Assembly: GCA_900545935.1 (NCBI GenBank)
Contig: URAP01000018.1
Location: 1-35,201, forward strand
Direction of reading: 5' to 3'
Length of the DNA: 35,201 nucleotides
Origin: an uncultured Eubacteriales bacterium
Lineage (GTDB): Bacteria > Bacillota > Clostridia > Oscillospirales > CAG-272
In this document: positions 17,279-24,552 of the stretch, piece by piece
Layout: each line of letters starts with the position of its first letter
Position numbering within the stretch: position 1 is the first letter of the stretch
Translations under genes and position numbers: made by a program
Notes under the pieces: model-generated
What the model was told of the DNA's origin: nothing
Database searches by the model: none
The model's input: only the letters and a program-made list of their open reading frames with translations

Positions 17279-18199
17279 TTAATCGGGTTCGACTTGCGGC
17301 ATGCTTGGAGGGAAGAAATAGTTTATAAGTTCTGCGTCATCATAGTTCAGAATGCGGCTGTCGTCAGATCTCCCGCTCATGAAACTGTCAAGGTATATAC
17401 CTCTCAGATCGCGTGTAAATAAAGAAATGTAGTACACCTCAGATGGCTCGGCAAGCTTGCTTTCTCCTACATATACGGAGTAAATATTAATATACATAGG
17501 TCCGCCGTTTGCGGGAGAGCGTCCGGTTACGCAGTAGAGCGTTGCCCCGTCTGGTATCTCGACTGCGGGATATCCGAGGTTCCATCGCAGAGAGGTGTTC
17601 GGCTCATGCGGAAGCACCTCGATGTCTACCCAACCTTTTTCGGTTATCTCGTCGATTATTCCCTGCAGGTCTGACCTTACAGCTTCGGACAGGTCGTTTG
17701 CGGGCCATGACATTATATCAGGCTCGTTTTTCTGTGTGAACCTCTGTGTAAGAGTTTCGCCTTCCGTGCCGTATTTACCGAGCGAATCGTAACGGATCGT
17801 AACCCCGTCACTATCGAAGCTAAGCGTTCCCTTCATTCCTCCCGTGTTTTCCATACCCTCGGTTATCCCGTCACCGAATACTATTTCACCGTCACGCTCG
17901 ATTGCTTTTCCTCCGATATACGGGATATCCGCGGAAATTTTAACCTTGAAGTGTATGTATTCGGGCATTATACGCATTATAGTTATATGCGGTGTTGTTG
18001 CATAAGGGGGCGCTTCCTTTATATCAGAAGAAAACCATACGCCGATGTAATGACCGTCCGGAAAAACGGTGTCCGTTTCTGCGGTTGTTTCCTGCGATGC
18101 GCTTGCTGTTGTCTCGCTCGGCGGCGCTTCCGTCTTTCCGCAGCCTGCCAAAGCTGCTGCGGCGAGAAGTGCAAGCAGTGTAATTATTATTTTTTTCAT
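17279..18199 (-). CDS. Hypothetical lipoprotein
   Basis: The product is 306 aa. A type II signal peptide ends in the lipobox LAGC with the lipidated Cys at about 20, followed by a Pro/Ser/Thr/Glu-rich tether (EAPPSETTASASQETTAE). The remaining roughly 260 residues show beta-rich spacing but no motif I recognise. CGGAGAA lies upstream of ATG 18199. The lipid anchor places it on the outer face of the membrane. It is preceded by a long leader with a small ORF and a hairpin (18271-18397) and followed by another exported protein. Function not assigned. Confidence 0.75.
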   Translation of the reverse strand: MKKIIITLLALLAAAALAGCGKTEAPPSETTASASQETTAETDTVFPDGHYIGVWFSSDIKEAPPYATTPHITIMRIMPEYIHFKVKISADIPYIGGKAIERDGEIVFGDGITEGMENTGGMKGTLSFDSDGVTIRYDSLGKYGTEGETLTQRFTQKNEPDIMSWPANDLSEAVRSDLQGIIDEITEKGWVDIEVLPHEPNTSLRWNLGYPAVEIPDGATLYCVTGRSPANGGPMYINIYSVYVGESKLAEPSEVYYISLFTRDLRGIYLDSFMSGRSDDSRILNYDDAELINYFFPPSMPQVEPD

Positions 18200-18270
18200 T
18201 GTTATTCTCCGTTAGTATGGATGTGCATATTGGTTGACCGTGATGAATGGTGTTTGAAAAATTCAGGAAA

Positions 18271-18309
18271 GACGTATAAGCCGCGTACGAAAGCTGCGGC
18301 TTATACGTC
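18271..18309 (-). promoter_or_regulatory. 14-bp stem-loop in the lipoprotein leader
   Basis: GACGTATAAGCCGC (18271-18284) and GCGGCTTATACGTC (18296-18309) are perfectly complementary, with an 11-nt loop. On the minus strand the hairpin overlaps the stop codon of a 29-codon ORF and is followed by TTTCC, a weak T run. It could be an attenuator, an mRNA processing element or an operator. Confidence 0.65.
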
Positions 18310-18397
18310 ACCGTTGAGAGAAGAGCAGATGGTATCTGCGAGAGGGCATATGCATACAGTATTCTCGTATAAAGCCGCCGGAATCGTAGAATATCAT
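18308..18397 (-). CDS. Small ORF (29 aa), possible leader peptide
   Basis: ATG 18397 has an excellent AAAGGAGG seven to eight bases upstream. The ORF starts MIFYDSGGFIREY and ends HLLFSQR with a TGA lying in the arm of the hairpin at 18271-18309. It is about 110 bases downstream of the predicted promoter and about 110 bases upstream of the lipoprotein start. The peptide has four Arg and no signal sequence. It may be a leader peptide coupled to the hairpin, or a remnant of an earlier gene. No homolog is known to me. Confidence 0.45.
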   Translation of the reverse strand: MIFYDSGGFIREYCMHMPSRRYHLLFSQR

Positions 18398-18514
18398 GTT
18401 TGAGAGCCTCCTTTCTTAATGATTTATGAGCTATGATGTATAATTCTGTTTTATGATTGCTCTGTGAGCGCTTATCGGTCGCGCGAAGAGCGGTTTTGTC
18501 GTTTTTTCATAACC

Positions 18515-18543
18515 ACTATACCATACTTTTCTTGAAAAAGCAA
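18515..18543 (-). promoter_or_regulatory. Promoter of the leader ORF / lipoprotein operon
   Basis: On the minus strand TTGCTT (18543-18538), 17 bp, then TATAGT (18520-18515) preceded by TGG, an extended -10. The 5' leader to the lipoprotein gene would be about 310 bases. Confidence 0.7.
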
Positions 18544-18613
18544 TAACTTTTAAGCTAATTCTCAATTTTTTATTATAAACGTCTATTATTTTGATGGAAG
18601 TGATAAAATGGAC

Positions 18614-18641
18614 AAAGCCGTGCTGATGTCAGCACGGCTTT
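18614..18641 (-). terminator. Terminator after nrdR
   Basis: AAAGCCGTGCTGA (18614-18626) and TCAGCACGGCTTT (18629-18641) form a long stem with a tight loop just downstream of the nrdR stop. The T tract is short (CTTTGT) on both strands. Confidence 0.7.
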
Positions 18642-18673
18642 GTTAATATATAGATTGCATCTGCAAGCGAGGA

Positions 18674-19129
18674 CTATTTTGTTTCGATACCGAGCTTTGA
18701 CAGCTCCTTCATAAAGGTTTCGGCATCGCGGAATTCGCGATAGACCGAGGCGAATCTTACATACGATACCTCGTCTATCTTGCGCAGCTCGTCCATAACG
18801 ATAGAGCCTATCTCCGAGCTCGGTATCTCTTCGCTGAAGGAGTTTGCCGCCGATTGCTCGACGCTGTGTATGATGGCACTCATCTGCTCGGAGCTGACCG
18901 GGCGCTTATAGCATGCCTTGATGATGCCGCCGAGCAGCTTTCCGGGGTCGAACAGTTCGCGGCTGCCGTCCTTCTTTATGACAAAGAGCGGCTTGGATTC
19001 TATCGTTTCAAATGTGGTGAAGCGGTGCGAGCAGCCGAGGCATTCTCTGCGTCGGCGAATGCTTCCGTCCTCGGTTGGACGGGAATCTATTACCTTACTG
19101 TCTTGATATCCGCAAATCGGGCATTTCAT
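18674..19129 (-). CDS. nrdR: Transcriptional repressor NrdR
   Basis: The product is 151 aa, the usual size. The N-terminal zinc ribbon starts MKCPICG with C3, C6, C30 and C33, preceded by the RRRR basic stretch. The ATP-cone domain follows from about 49 (FVIKKDGSRELFDPGKL). NrdR binds ATP/dATP and represses ribonucleotide reductase genes through paired NrdR boxes. No nrd gene is in this window, so it is a stand-alone regulator gene. AGAGGAA lies upstream of ATG 19129. I did not find a convincing NrdR box in its own promoter. Confidence 0.95.
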   Translation of the reverse strand: MKCPICGYQDSKVIDSRPTEDGSIRRRRECLGCSHRFTTFETIESKPLFVIKKDGSRELFDPGKLLGGIIKACYKRPVSSEQMSAIIHSVEQSAANSFSEEIPSSEIGSIVMDELRKIDEVSYVRFASVYREFRDAETFMKELSKLGIETK

Positions 19130-19186
19130 ATTCGGTATTCCTCTTGTATCGGGTGGAGGCTGGATGTGTTTTTTTCAACCAACCTT

Positions 19187-19215
19187 ATATTAACATAAAA
19201 AAATCAGCTTGTAAA
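19187..19215 (-). promoter_or_regulatory. Promoter of nrdR
   Basis: On the minus strand TTTACA (19215-19210), 17 bp, then TAATAT (19192-19187). The predicted leader is about 50 bases. Confidence 0.65.
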
Positions 19216-19647
19216 GCGCCTATTTTGCATGTGGGTGAAAAAATAAAAAAATTAACAATTATCTCTGTCGAGCTGTGTCGTGCACTGCCGCCGCATGTCG
19301 GAAAATGCCGCTCTCGTATTGCTTTTCGTCCTGCTCTGCGCGCCCGCCGCGCATCCGAATTTACCGTATGCTCTGTCGCGTATTCCCACTCTGCCGAGCA
19401 CCCGACGCGCCCCGCGCCCACTGCGTATCACGCATTCTCCTCGTGCCCGCATCCTCTGCTCACCCGGCACGGCTCATCGGGCGGATATAACGCATTCACC
19501 GCTCTGCGGCGGCGCGCATAAAATGAGACTGAAATAAAACCGAAGAATATGTTCTGCGCGATGATTAAAAATGCGTGACGCGGTAAAGAATAACAGCAGA
19601 CGGGCAACCGTCTGAGCGGAAAAAGAAAACAGCGGAGAGTGAATATT
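19216..19647. other. 432-bp gap between nrdR and the toxin gene; no supportable gene
   Basis: No ORF here has both a ribosome binding site and protein-like composition. The reading frames that stay open give Arg/Cys/Pro-rich peptides typical of GC-rich non-coding DNA. A small hairpin with a GCAA tetraloop, CAGACGG (19597-19603) with CCGTCTG (19608-19614), lies just before the toxin ribosome binding site. No MazE-like antitoxin is seen. Confidence 0.6.
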
Positions 19648-20061
19648 ATGACTGTAAAACGAGGAGATATATTTTTCGCCGATCTGTCGCCGGTCGTCGG
19701 CTCGGAGCAGGGCGGAGTCAGACCCGTACTTATCATACAAAACGATGTCGGCAACAAATACAGCCCGACGGTCATTGCTGCGGCGATAACAAGCCGCATG
19801 GGCAAATCGCGGCTGCCGACGCATATCGAGCTGTTCTCATCCGGACGCGCAAGAGGCGGACTTTCGCGCGACTCTATCGTTCTGCTCGAGCAGATAAGGA
19901 CCATCGACAAGCAGCGGCTCGGCGAGCGGATGGGGCATCTCGACGAGGAGGCAATGGCTCGGGTGGACGGTGCGATATCGGTCTCGTTCGGTCTCGGCGG
20001 TGCGGCGGGCGAATTCGTTCCGGCGGCGGGAGTAGAGCAGAGCGAGGCGGAAAAGCTCTGA
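19648..20061 (+). CDS. ndoA: MazF/PemK-family endoribonuclease (NdoA-like)
   Basis: The product is 137 aa. It starts MTVKRGDIFFADLSPVVGSE and continues GGVRPVLIIQND, then LPTHIEL, RDSIVLLEQIRTIDKQRL and MGHLDEEAM, very close to B. subtilis NdoA/EndoA over the first 115 residues. The family cleaves single-stranded mRNA at short sequence motifs. ATG 19648 is chosen over GTG 19639 because GGAGAG is well placed for it. Two differences from NdoA are a short Gly/Arg insertion (SSGRARGG) and an extra C-terminal tail of about 20 residues. The usual partner MazE/NdoAI is not directly upstream or downstream. Confidence 0.9.
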   Translation: MTVKRGDIFFADLSPVVGSEQGGVRPVLIIQNDVGNKYSPTVIAAAITSRMGKSRLPTHIELFSSGRARGGLSRDSIVLLEQIRTIDKQRLGERMGHLDEEAMARVDGAISVSFGLGGAAGEFVPAAGVEQSEAEKL

Positions 20062-20116
20062 TTATCGTATTACTTGTTAATTTTTATCCGTAGGGCACGT
20101 TATGTCAAAAAAAGAC

Positions 20117-20145
20117 TTGATTTTTTCACTCTTTTGCGGTAAACT
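20117..20145 (+). promoter_or_regulatory. Promoter of fba
   Basis: TTGATT (20117-20122), 17 bp, then TAAACT (20140-20145). The start codon is about 60 bases downstream. Confidence 0.65.
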
Positions 20146-20206
20146 ATACCCGTTAAATATTTAGACATTGCGTGGCTTATCACCGCGCGGAATAGGAGTG
20201 AATAAA

Positions 20207-21136
20207 ATGGCCCTTGTAACAACAACAGAGATGTTTAAGAAGGCTTATGAAGGCGGCTACGCTATCGGTGCTTTCAACATCAACAATATGGAGATTATTC
20301 AGGCTATCGCAGAGGCTGCAGAGGAGAACAAGTCTCCTGTTATCATGCAGGTTTCCGCAGGCGCACGTAAGTATGCTAAGCATGAGTACCTGATGGCGCT
20401 CGCTCAGGCAGCCGTAAAGGATTCGGGCATCGACGTTGCTCTCCACCTTGACCACGGCGCAGATTTCGATATCTGCAAGAGCTGCATCGACGGCGGCTTT
20501 ACCTCCGTTATGATCGACGGCTCCAAGTATTCCTTCGAGGAGAATATCGAGCTGACCCGCAAGGTAGTTGAGTATGCTCACGAGCGCGGTGTTGTCGTTG
20601 AGGGTGAGCTCGGTAAGCTCGCAGGCGTTGAGGATGACGTTAAGGTCGACGCCGACGACGCTATGTACACCAATCCCGCAGAGGTCGAGGAGTTCGTCTC
20701 CAAGACAGGCGTTGACTCGCTTGCTATCGCTATCGGTACAAGCCACGGCGCATATAAGTTCAAGGGCGAGCCCCGCCTGCGCTTCGATATTCTCGAAGAG
20801 GTAGGCAAGCGCCTCCCCGGCTTCCCGATCGTTCTTCACGGCGCATCCTCTGTTATTCCGGAGCTCGTTGACGAGATCAACGCTTGCGGCGGTAAGCTCG
20901 ACGGCGCTAAGGGCGTTCCGGAGGAGCTGCTTCGCCGCGCTGCTGAGATGGCAGTCTGCAAGATCAATATCGACTCGGATATCCGTCTCGCGTTCACCGC
21001 AGGCATCCGCCGCGTAATGACCGCAGAGCCCTCCGTATTTGACCCCCGCGGCTACCTCAAGGTCGCTCGTGACGAGGTCAAGAAGATGGTATCTCACAAG
21101 ATCGTTAACGTCCTCGGCTCCAACGGCAAGGCATAA
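20207..21136 (+). CDS. fba: Class II fructose-bisphosphate aldolase
   Basis: The product is 309 aa. It cleaves fructose 1,6-bisphosphate to DHAP and glyceraldehyde 3-phosphate (and the reverse) in glycolysis and gluconeogenesis. HLDHG carries the catalytic Asp82 and zinc ligand His83; further ligands lie in GTSHGAYKF (about 180) and HGASS (about 211). AGGAGTGA precedes ATG 20207; the upstream extension to 20168 is not needed. Codon use leans to GCT, GTT, AAG and ATC, unlike its GC-richer neighbours. That is typical of a very highly expressed gene. A thioesterase gene begins 21 bp downstream. Confidence 0.96.
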   Translation: MALVTTTEMFKKAYEGGYAIGAFNINNMEIIQAIAEAAEENKSPVIMQVSAGARKYAKHEYLMALAQAAVKDSGIDVALHLDHGADFDICKSCIDGGFTSVMIDGSKYSFEENIELTRKVVEYAHERGVVVEGELGKLAGVEDDVKVDADDAMYTNPAEVEEFVSKTGVDSLAIAIGTSHGAYKFKGEPRLRFDILEEVGKRLPGFPIVLHGASSVIPELVDEINACGGKLDGAKGVPEELLRRAAEMAVCKINIDSDIRLAFTAGIRRVMTAEPSVFDPRGYLKVARDEVKKMVSHKIVNVLGSNGKA

Positions 21137-21157
21137 GCGACAGCGAGGTATCAGGCT

Positions 21158-21937
21158 TTGAAGTGGACCGATCATATAACCGTTCGCTCATCGGAAACGG
21201 ATATTGACGGTATCGCATCAGCCTCCGCTGTCCTGAGATGGCTTCAGGATGCGGCTGCTAACCAACACTATTTCATGGGTCCTTCTCTCGACGAACTTCG
21301 CGCCGGGGGGAGGGCTTATGTTCTCAGTAGGTTTGCAATGCGGCTGTATGCACCCGTTCGTACCTATGATGAGCTGACGGTGAATACATGGGCTTGCCCC
21401 GGTACGGGAGTTGTATTTTATCGCTGCGGCAGCATCGACCGCGGGGATGAGCGCATTGCCGAGCTTTCGACAACATGGGCGATGCTCGATACCGCAACGC
21501 GCGCTTTTGTTAAGCAGAGCGATGTAGAGTACGGGTTCGGTACCGACGAACCGATAGAGGTCGGCGCACCTCTCCGTTTTTCCGCGCCGGGAGCGGATGC
21601 TCCGATCGTCGGGCTGCGTACCGTGCGCTATTCAGACGGAGATGAAAACGGGCATATGAATAATACCGTGTATTCCGATATGTTCTGCGATTTTCTCCCC
21701 GAGCTGAGCGGTGCAGAGCTGCCCGAGCTCGCGCTCGGTATGCACCCTGAGCACTGCCCGCATCTCTATCGCCGCAGGGTGAGCGAGATATCTGTCGCTT
21801 ATCTGCGCGAGGCGAGGATCGGCGAGGAGTTGACCGTGCATCGCAGCGATCGCGATGGAAGCGAGTACCTGTTCTCCGCCGTCGGCTCAGACGGCAAGCC
21901 GAGAGCTAACGCAAGAATAGTGACCGTCGAGCTTTGA
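21158..21937 (+). CDS. Acyl-ACP thioesterase family protein
   Basis: The product is 259 aa, a double hot-dog fold. The N-terminal half (VRSSETDIDGIASASAVLRW) and C-terminal half (VRYSDGDENGHMNNTVYSDM) each show the acyl-ACP thioesterase pattern; the latter has the Asn-His segment used in catalysis. The reaction is hydrolysis of acyl-ACP to free fatty acid. The start is a TTG at 21158 with GAGGT about nine bases upstream. It follows fba so closely that readthrough is expected. Homologs are common in gut Clostridia. Confidence 0.87.
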   Translation: MKWTDHITVRSSETDIDGIASASAVLRWLQDAAANQHYFMGPSLDELRAGGRAYVLSRFAMRLYAPVRTYDELTVNTWACPGTGVVFYRCGSIDRGDERIAELSTTWAMLDTATRAFVKQSDVEYGFGTDEPIEVGAPLRFSAPGADAPIVGLRTVRYSDGDENGHMNNTVYSDMFCDFLPELSGAELPELALGMHPEHCPHLYRRRVSEISVAYLREARIGEELTVHRSDRDGSEYLFSAVGSDGKPRANARIVTVEL

Positions 21938-21946
21938 CGCGACGGG

Positions 21947-22036
21947 AACGCGAGGAACGCGAGAAACGCGGGGAACGTGGGGAACGTGGGGAACGCGGGG
22001 AACGCAAGGAACGCGGGGAACGTGGGGAACGCGGCC
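21947..22036 (+). repeat. Perfect-phase 9-bp minisatellite, ten units
   Basis: Ten units of consensus AACGCGGGG fill exactly 90 bp directly after the thioesterase gene. Variants include AACGTGGGG and AACGCAAGG. The stretch is strongly purine-biased on the plus strand and has no stable ORF function. Confidence 0.9.
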
Positions 22037-22237
22037 TTTTGAAAAAGGCCTGGCGAAAACTTTGTGACTGAGAGGCTTTCCTCGGGCAGAGCAGCGGGAC
22101 GATTGCGGAGTTAGGTTTTCACCTGTTGTCGCGCACAGACTGAAGCCGCAAGCAGCGGAAAAGTTTCGCCCGCCTTTTCAATGGGCGGCGCATAAAGGCA
22201 GAGCCTTTATGCATGAGTTTGGAGCTTACGCTCCAAA
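22033..22237. repeat. Cluster of short palindromes (repeat island)
   Basis: Three clean hairpins lie in about 200 bp: GGCCTTTT/AAAAGGCC (22033-22050), GCATAAAGGC/GCCTTTATGC (22190-22212) and TTTGGAGC/GCTCCAAA (22218-22237). A weaker CCGCC/GGCGG pair lies near 22170-22188. There is no gene. The arrangement looks like an intergenic multi-copy repeat rather than a single regulatory site. Confidence 0.65.
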
Positions 22238-22270
22238 CATCACGGGGTTCGGGGCAGCGTCCCGCAGAGC

Positions 22271-22470
22271 GGCGTTTCTTTTTGTTAACTTTTTCTTTGC
22301 GCCTGCGCAATCAAAGAAAAAGTGGCTAAGGCTATGATTTGACTAATTTCGTAGTGATGGCGGCGTTTCTTTTGGGCTTTGGAACAATGTCCCGTGTTGT
22401 TCGCTGCGCAACTTACTCGCACAAAGAAAAAGTAGCTGAGTCTCTGATTAGACTGAGTTCGTAGTTATGG
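22271..22470. repeat. Imperfect direct duplication of a 90-110 bp module
   Basis: Unit 1 (22271-22360) and unit 2 (22362-22470) both begin GGCGTTTCTTTT, contain GCGCAA, then CAAAGAAAAAGT, and end TTCGTAGT-n-ATGG. The last 50 bases match at roughly four in five positions. Unit 1 also holds a 12-bp inverted repeat, ACTTTTTCTTTG/CAAAGAAAAAGT (about 22288-22323). Confidence 0.75.
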
Positions 22471-22507
22471 TGACACTTTTATTGAGTTTTTCACTGTTAC
22501 AATACAA

Positions 22508-22558
22508 AAGCACACGCCCGATATGCACAGCCGTTGTGCGTATCGGGCGCGTGTTTTG
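22508..22558. terminator. Large bidirectional hairpin terminator
   Basis: Two arms, ACACGCCCGATATGCACA and its near-complement, form a stem of about 18 bp with a 2-nt bulge. It is flanked by TTTTGT on both strands. It lies between the repeat island and the convergent response regulator gene. Confidence 0.75.
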
Positions 22559-22630
22559 TATATGTTGTTAGATTCATGCGTCGGTCGATTTATCTCTCGG
22601 CGCGAGTCGCTTAGTTTGCGCCTATAATCG

Positions 22631-23275
22631 TTATCGGTCATTCGGCAGCATATAGCCTATGCCTCTTACGGTCTCGACAAGCGGCGAGCCGAACGCAGAT
22701 TTCAGCTTTCTGCGCAGCAGTGCGATATAAACCTCGCAAAGATTAGTTCTTCCGGCGGTGTTATTGTCTCTCCGCAGTGCCGTATCAATCTCGGCGCGTG
22801 TGACCGCGCCGCCGCGATTGTCGTACAGAATCGAAAATACCGCAGCCTCGTGTGGTGTCAGTCTGCATTCTCTGCCGCCGAGGTGCAGTCTGCGCGACTT
22901 TCGATCGAACATCAACCGCTCTGAGGCGTCTGCCGACATCGAGAGTACAAGCTCACGCAGCCTTGCGATACTCATCGGTCTGCGCAAATATATAATATCA
23001 CGCTCTGATATATTCGGCGTGCCGTCCTGCGTTTTTTGCGCGCTATCCGATGCGCTGCGCGAGAAGACAATTTTTCTCTCGCATCCCTTTGCGAGCAGTT
23101 CTATCTTCTCGGGCGAAAGTGCATCACCGTCGGCGAGCATCAGCTCGGCAGAGCAGTCAGCTTCACTCGGCAGCCGTGCCGCATCAAGCAGCTCCGCCGA
23201 ATACCCGACCGTTCCGATCTCGGAGCACAGCATTCGACCGTATACGGCATCATCTGTTATCACAACAGCTCTCAT
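22631..23275 (-). CDS. OmpR/PhoB-type response regulator, degenerate receiver
   Basis: The product is 214 aa. The N-terminal domain (1 to about 110) is receiver-like: the acidic pair D8-D9, a candidate phosphorylation Asp49 in LMLADGD, but Arg-Arg-Pro (YLRRPMS) where Lys-Pro is usual. The C-terminal winged helix (about 120-212) is well formed: RLTPHEAAVFSILYDNRGG, then VYIALLRRKLK and TVRGIGYML. It should bind DNA. The changed Lys and loose Asp region suggest weak or no phosphorylation control. No histidine kinase is nearby. It starts 7 bp after the Cys-rich membrane protein gene, without a clear ribosome binding site, so translational coupling is likely. Confidence 0.82.
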   Translation of the reverse strand: MRAVVITDDAVYGRMLCSEIGTVGYSAELLDAARLPSEADCSAELMLADGDALSPEKIELLAKGCERKIVFSRSASDSAQKTQDGTPNISERDIIYLRRPMSIARLRELVLSMSADASERLMFDRKSRRLHLGGRECRLTPHEAAVFSILYDNRGGAVTRAEIDTALRRDNNTAGRTNLCEVYIALLRRKLKSAFGSPLVETVRGIGYMLPNDR

Positions 23276-23282
23276 TACTGTA

Positions 23283-24482
23283 TCAGCCCGCGCTTGTAAC
23301 GTACAAGCGGTATGTACCGGGGACGGTCAGCGCCTTATCGCAGGTGACAGTCATCATCTTCTGCTTGTTCAGCACGATTCCGTCGCGGACGACCGAGATG
23401 ATCTCAGCCTCGTTGCTGTCGGGAGGGTAGAATTTAATTACATACGTGCAGCTGCTGCCGCTCTCTCCCTCGATGAACGTCTCGTTATAGCGGAATGTGA
23501 CCTTTGTCGCGCCGCCCTCGTTCGTCAGCACGTAATCAAAGTTGAACAGGTCGCATTTCAGCCCGCCCGGTGCGGTGAAATACGGTGCGCCGTCGCTGCC
23601 TATATCATATTCAAAGGTGATGCTAAGGCATCCGCAGCGTCTGCAGGTTATGCCGTCGGGCGCGTCATGACCGAGCGCTCTGTCTATCGTAATTCCGCAG
23701 TTCTTGCAGCGCCTGGGAGAGGTGCAGGTCGCATCGGTAAACTCGTGCTCAAGCGCCGGGATGGTCTCGGCTTTCTTGACATCTCCGCAGTTCTTGCACA
23801 CCTCGGTCTTGTAGCCGCTATCGAGGCATGTCGGCTGAACCGATTCGCCCGGCTCGTAGTCGTGACCGACGGCGAGGATCTTTTCTTCGGTCTGCTTTCC
23901 GCACACCGAGCAGGTCAGTGTCTTTATTCCGTCCTTTGTGCAGGTCGGCTCACGTGTGACCTTCTCCTCGTATTTGTGGTCGTTTGTCTTAGGGATAACG
24001 ACCCGTTCCGTCTTGCCGCAGACGCTGCAAGTCTTGGTGCATTCGCCGTCGGTCTTGCACGTTGCCTCGCGCGTTACCGTTTCGGTGTACACATGCTTGT
24101 CGTTTACGGGAATTGCCTCCTCTACCGTCTCGCCGCAGCGCTCGCAGGTATAGCGGCGCTTACCCTCGGTCTTACAGGTTGCCTCGGTCACGGTCTGTAC
24201 CGTTCCTATCTTAGGCGAGTGACCCTTTGCGTCGATCGGCTCAAGCTTGGTCTCGCGGCATTTTCTGCATTTCAGGACCTTGACTCCGTTTTCGGTGCAG
24301 GTCGCCTCTGTCTGAGTTATGCCGTTATCCCACACGTGGTCGCAGGTTCGCAGCGACAGCGGGATGGCAATGGCGGCGGTCAGTACTATCACCCCGCCGA
24401 TAACGCCGAAAGTGACGTTTCGCTTTACCGTATTGGTGGTGATAAATTCCTTTATCCGCCCGGGTAGCTCTTTAATATTCAT
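23283..24482 (-). CDS. Membrane-anchored Cys-rich repeat protein
   Basis: The product is 399 aa. A cytoplasmic N-terminus (1-24) precedes one membrane segment (about 25-44). Residues about 47-275 hold five full and two shorter repeats of about 40 residues. Each has the pattern EATC-T-DG-xx-TCSVCGKTE-xx-IP-xx-GH, that is one Cys, then a CxxC, then His. The C-terminal part (about 280-399) is a beta-rich domain without Cys motifs I recognise. Such repeats are common in surface proteins of gut Clostridia and may bind zinc or form disulfides. GAAAGGTC lies upstream of ATG 24482. The response regulator follows directly. Confidence 0.8.
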   Translation of the reverse strand: MNIKELPGRIKEFITTNTVKRNVTFGVIGGVIVLTAAIAIPLSLRTCDHVWDNGITQTEATCTENGVKVLKCRKCRETKLEPIDAKGHSPKIGTVQTVTEATCKTEGKRRYTCERCGETVEEAIPVNDKHVYTETVTREATCKTDGECTKTCSVCGKTERVVIPKTNDHKYEEKVTREPTCTKDGIKTLTCSVCGKQTEEKILAVGHDYEPGESVQPTCLDSGYKTEVCKNCGDVKKAETIPALEHEFTDATCTSPRRCKNCGITIDRALGHDAPDGITCRRCGCLSITFEYDIGSDGAPYFTAPGGLKCDLFNFDYVLTNEGGATKVTFRYNETFIEGESGSSCTYVIKFYPPDSNEAEIISVVRDGIVLNKQKMMTVTCDKALTVPGTYRLYVTSAG

Positions 24483-24552
24483 ATTTGACCTTTCTGTCCC
24501 GCATGCAGCTTCGGTATCTGCCTTGCGGCAATGAGCGGTGTGCGGGATGCGA

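Noticed and set aside
17951..18403. 150-codon open frame on the plus strand
   Set aside because: It runs antisense across the lipoprotein start and its leader, with a Cys/Arg-rich translation and no ribosome binding site.
19187..19215. NrdR box in the nrdR promoter
   Set aside because: The AT-rich segment only loosely resembles the NrdR box consensus, and no paired box at the usual spacing was seen.
21947..22036. C-terminal extension of the thioesterase by the 9-bp repeats
   Set aside because: A clear stop codon (TGA, 21935-21937) precedes the repeats, and the protein already has full family length.
22758..24467. 569-codon open frame on the plus strand
   Set aside because: It lies antisense to the response regulator and the Cys-rich protein, has Arg/Ala/Cys-rich composition and no ribosome binding site. 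The minus-strand genes have clear domains.
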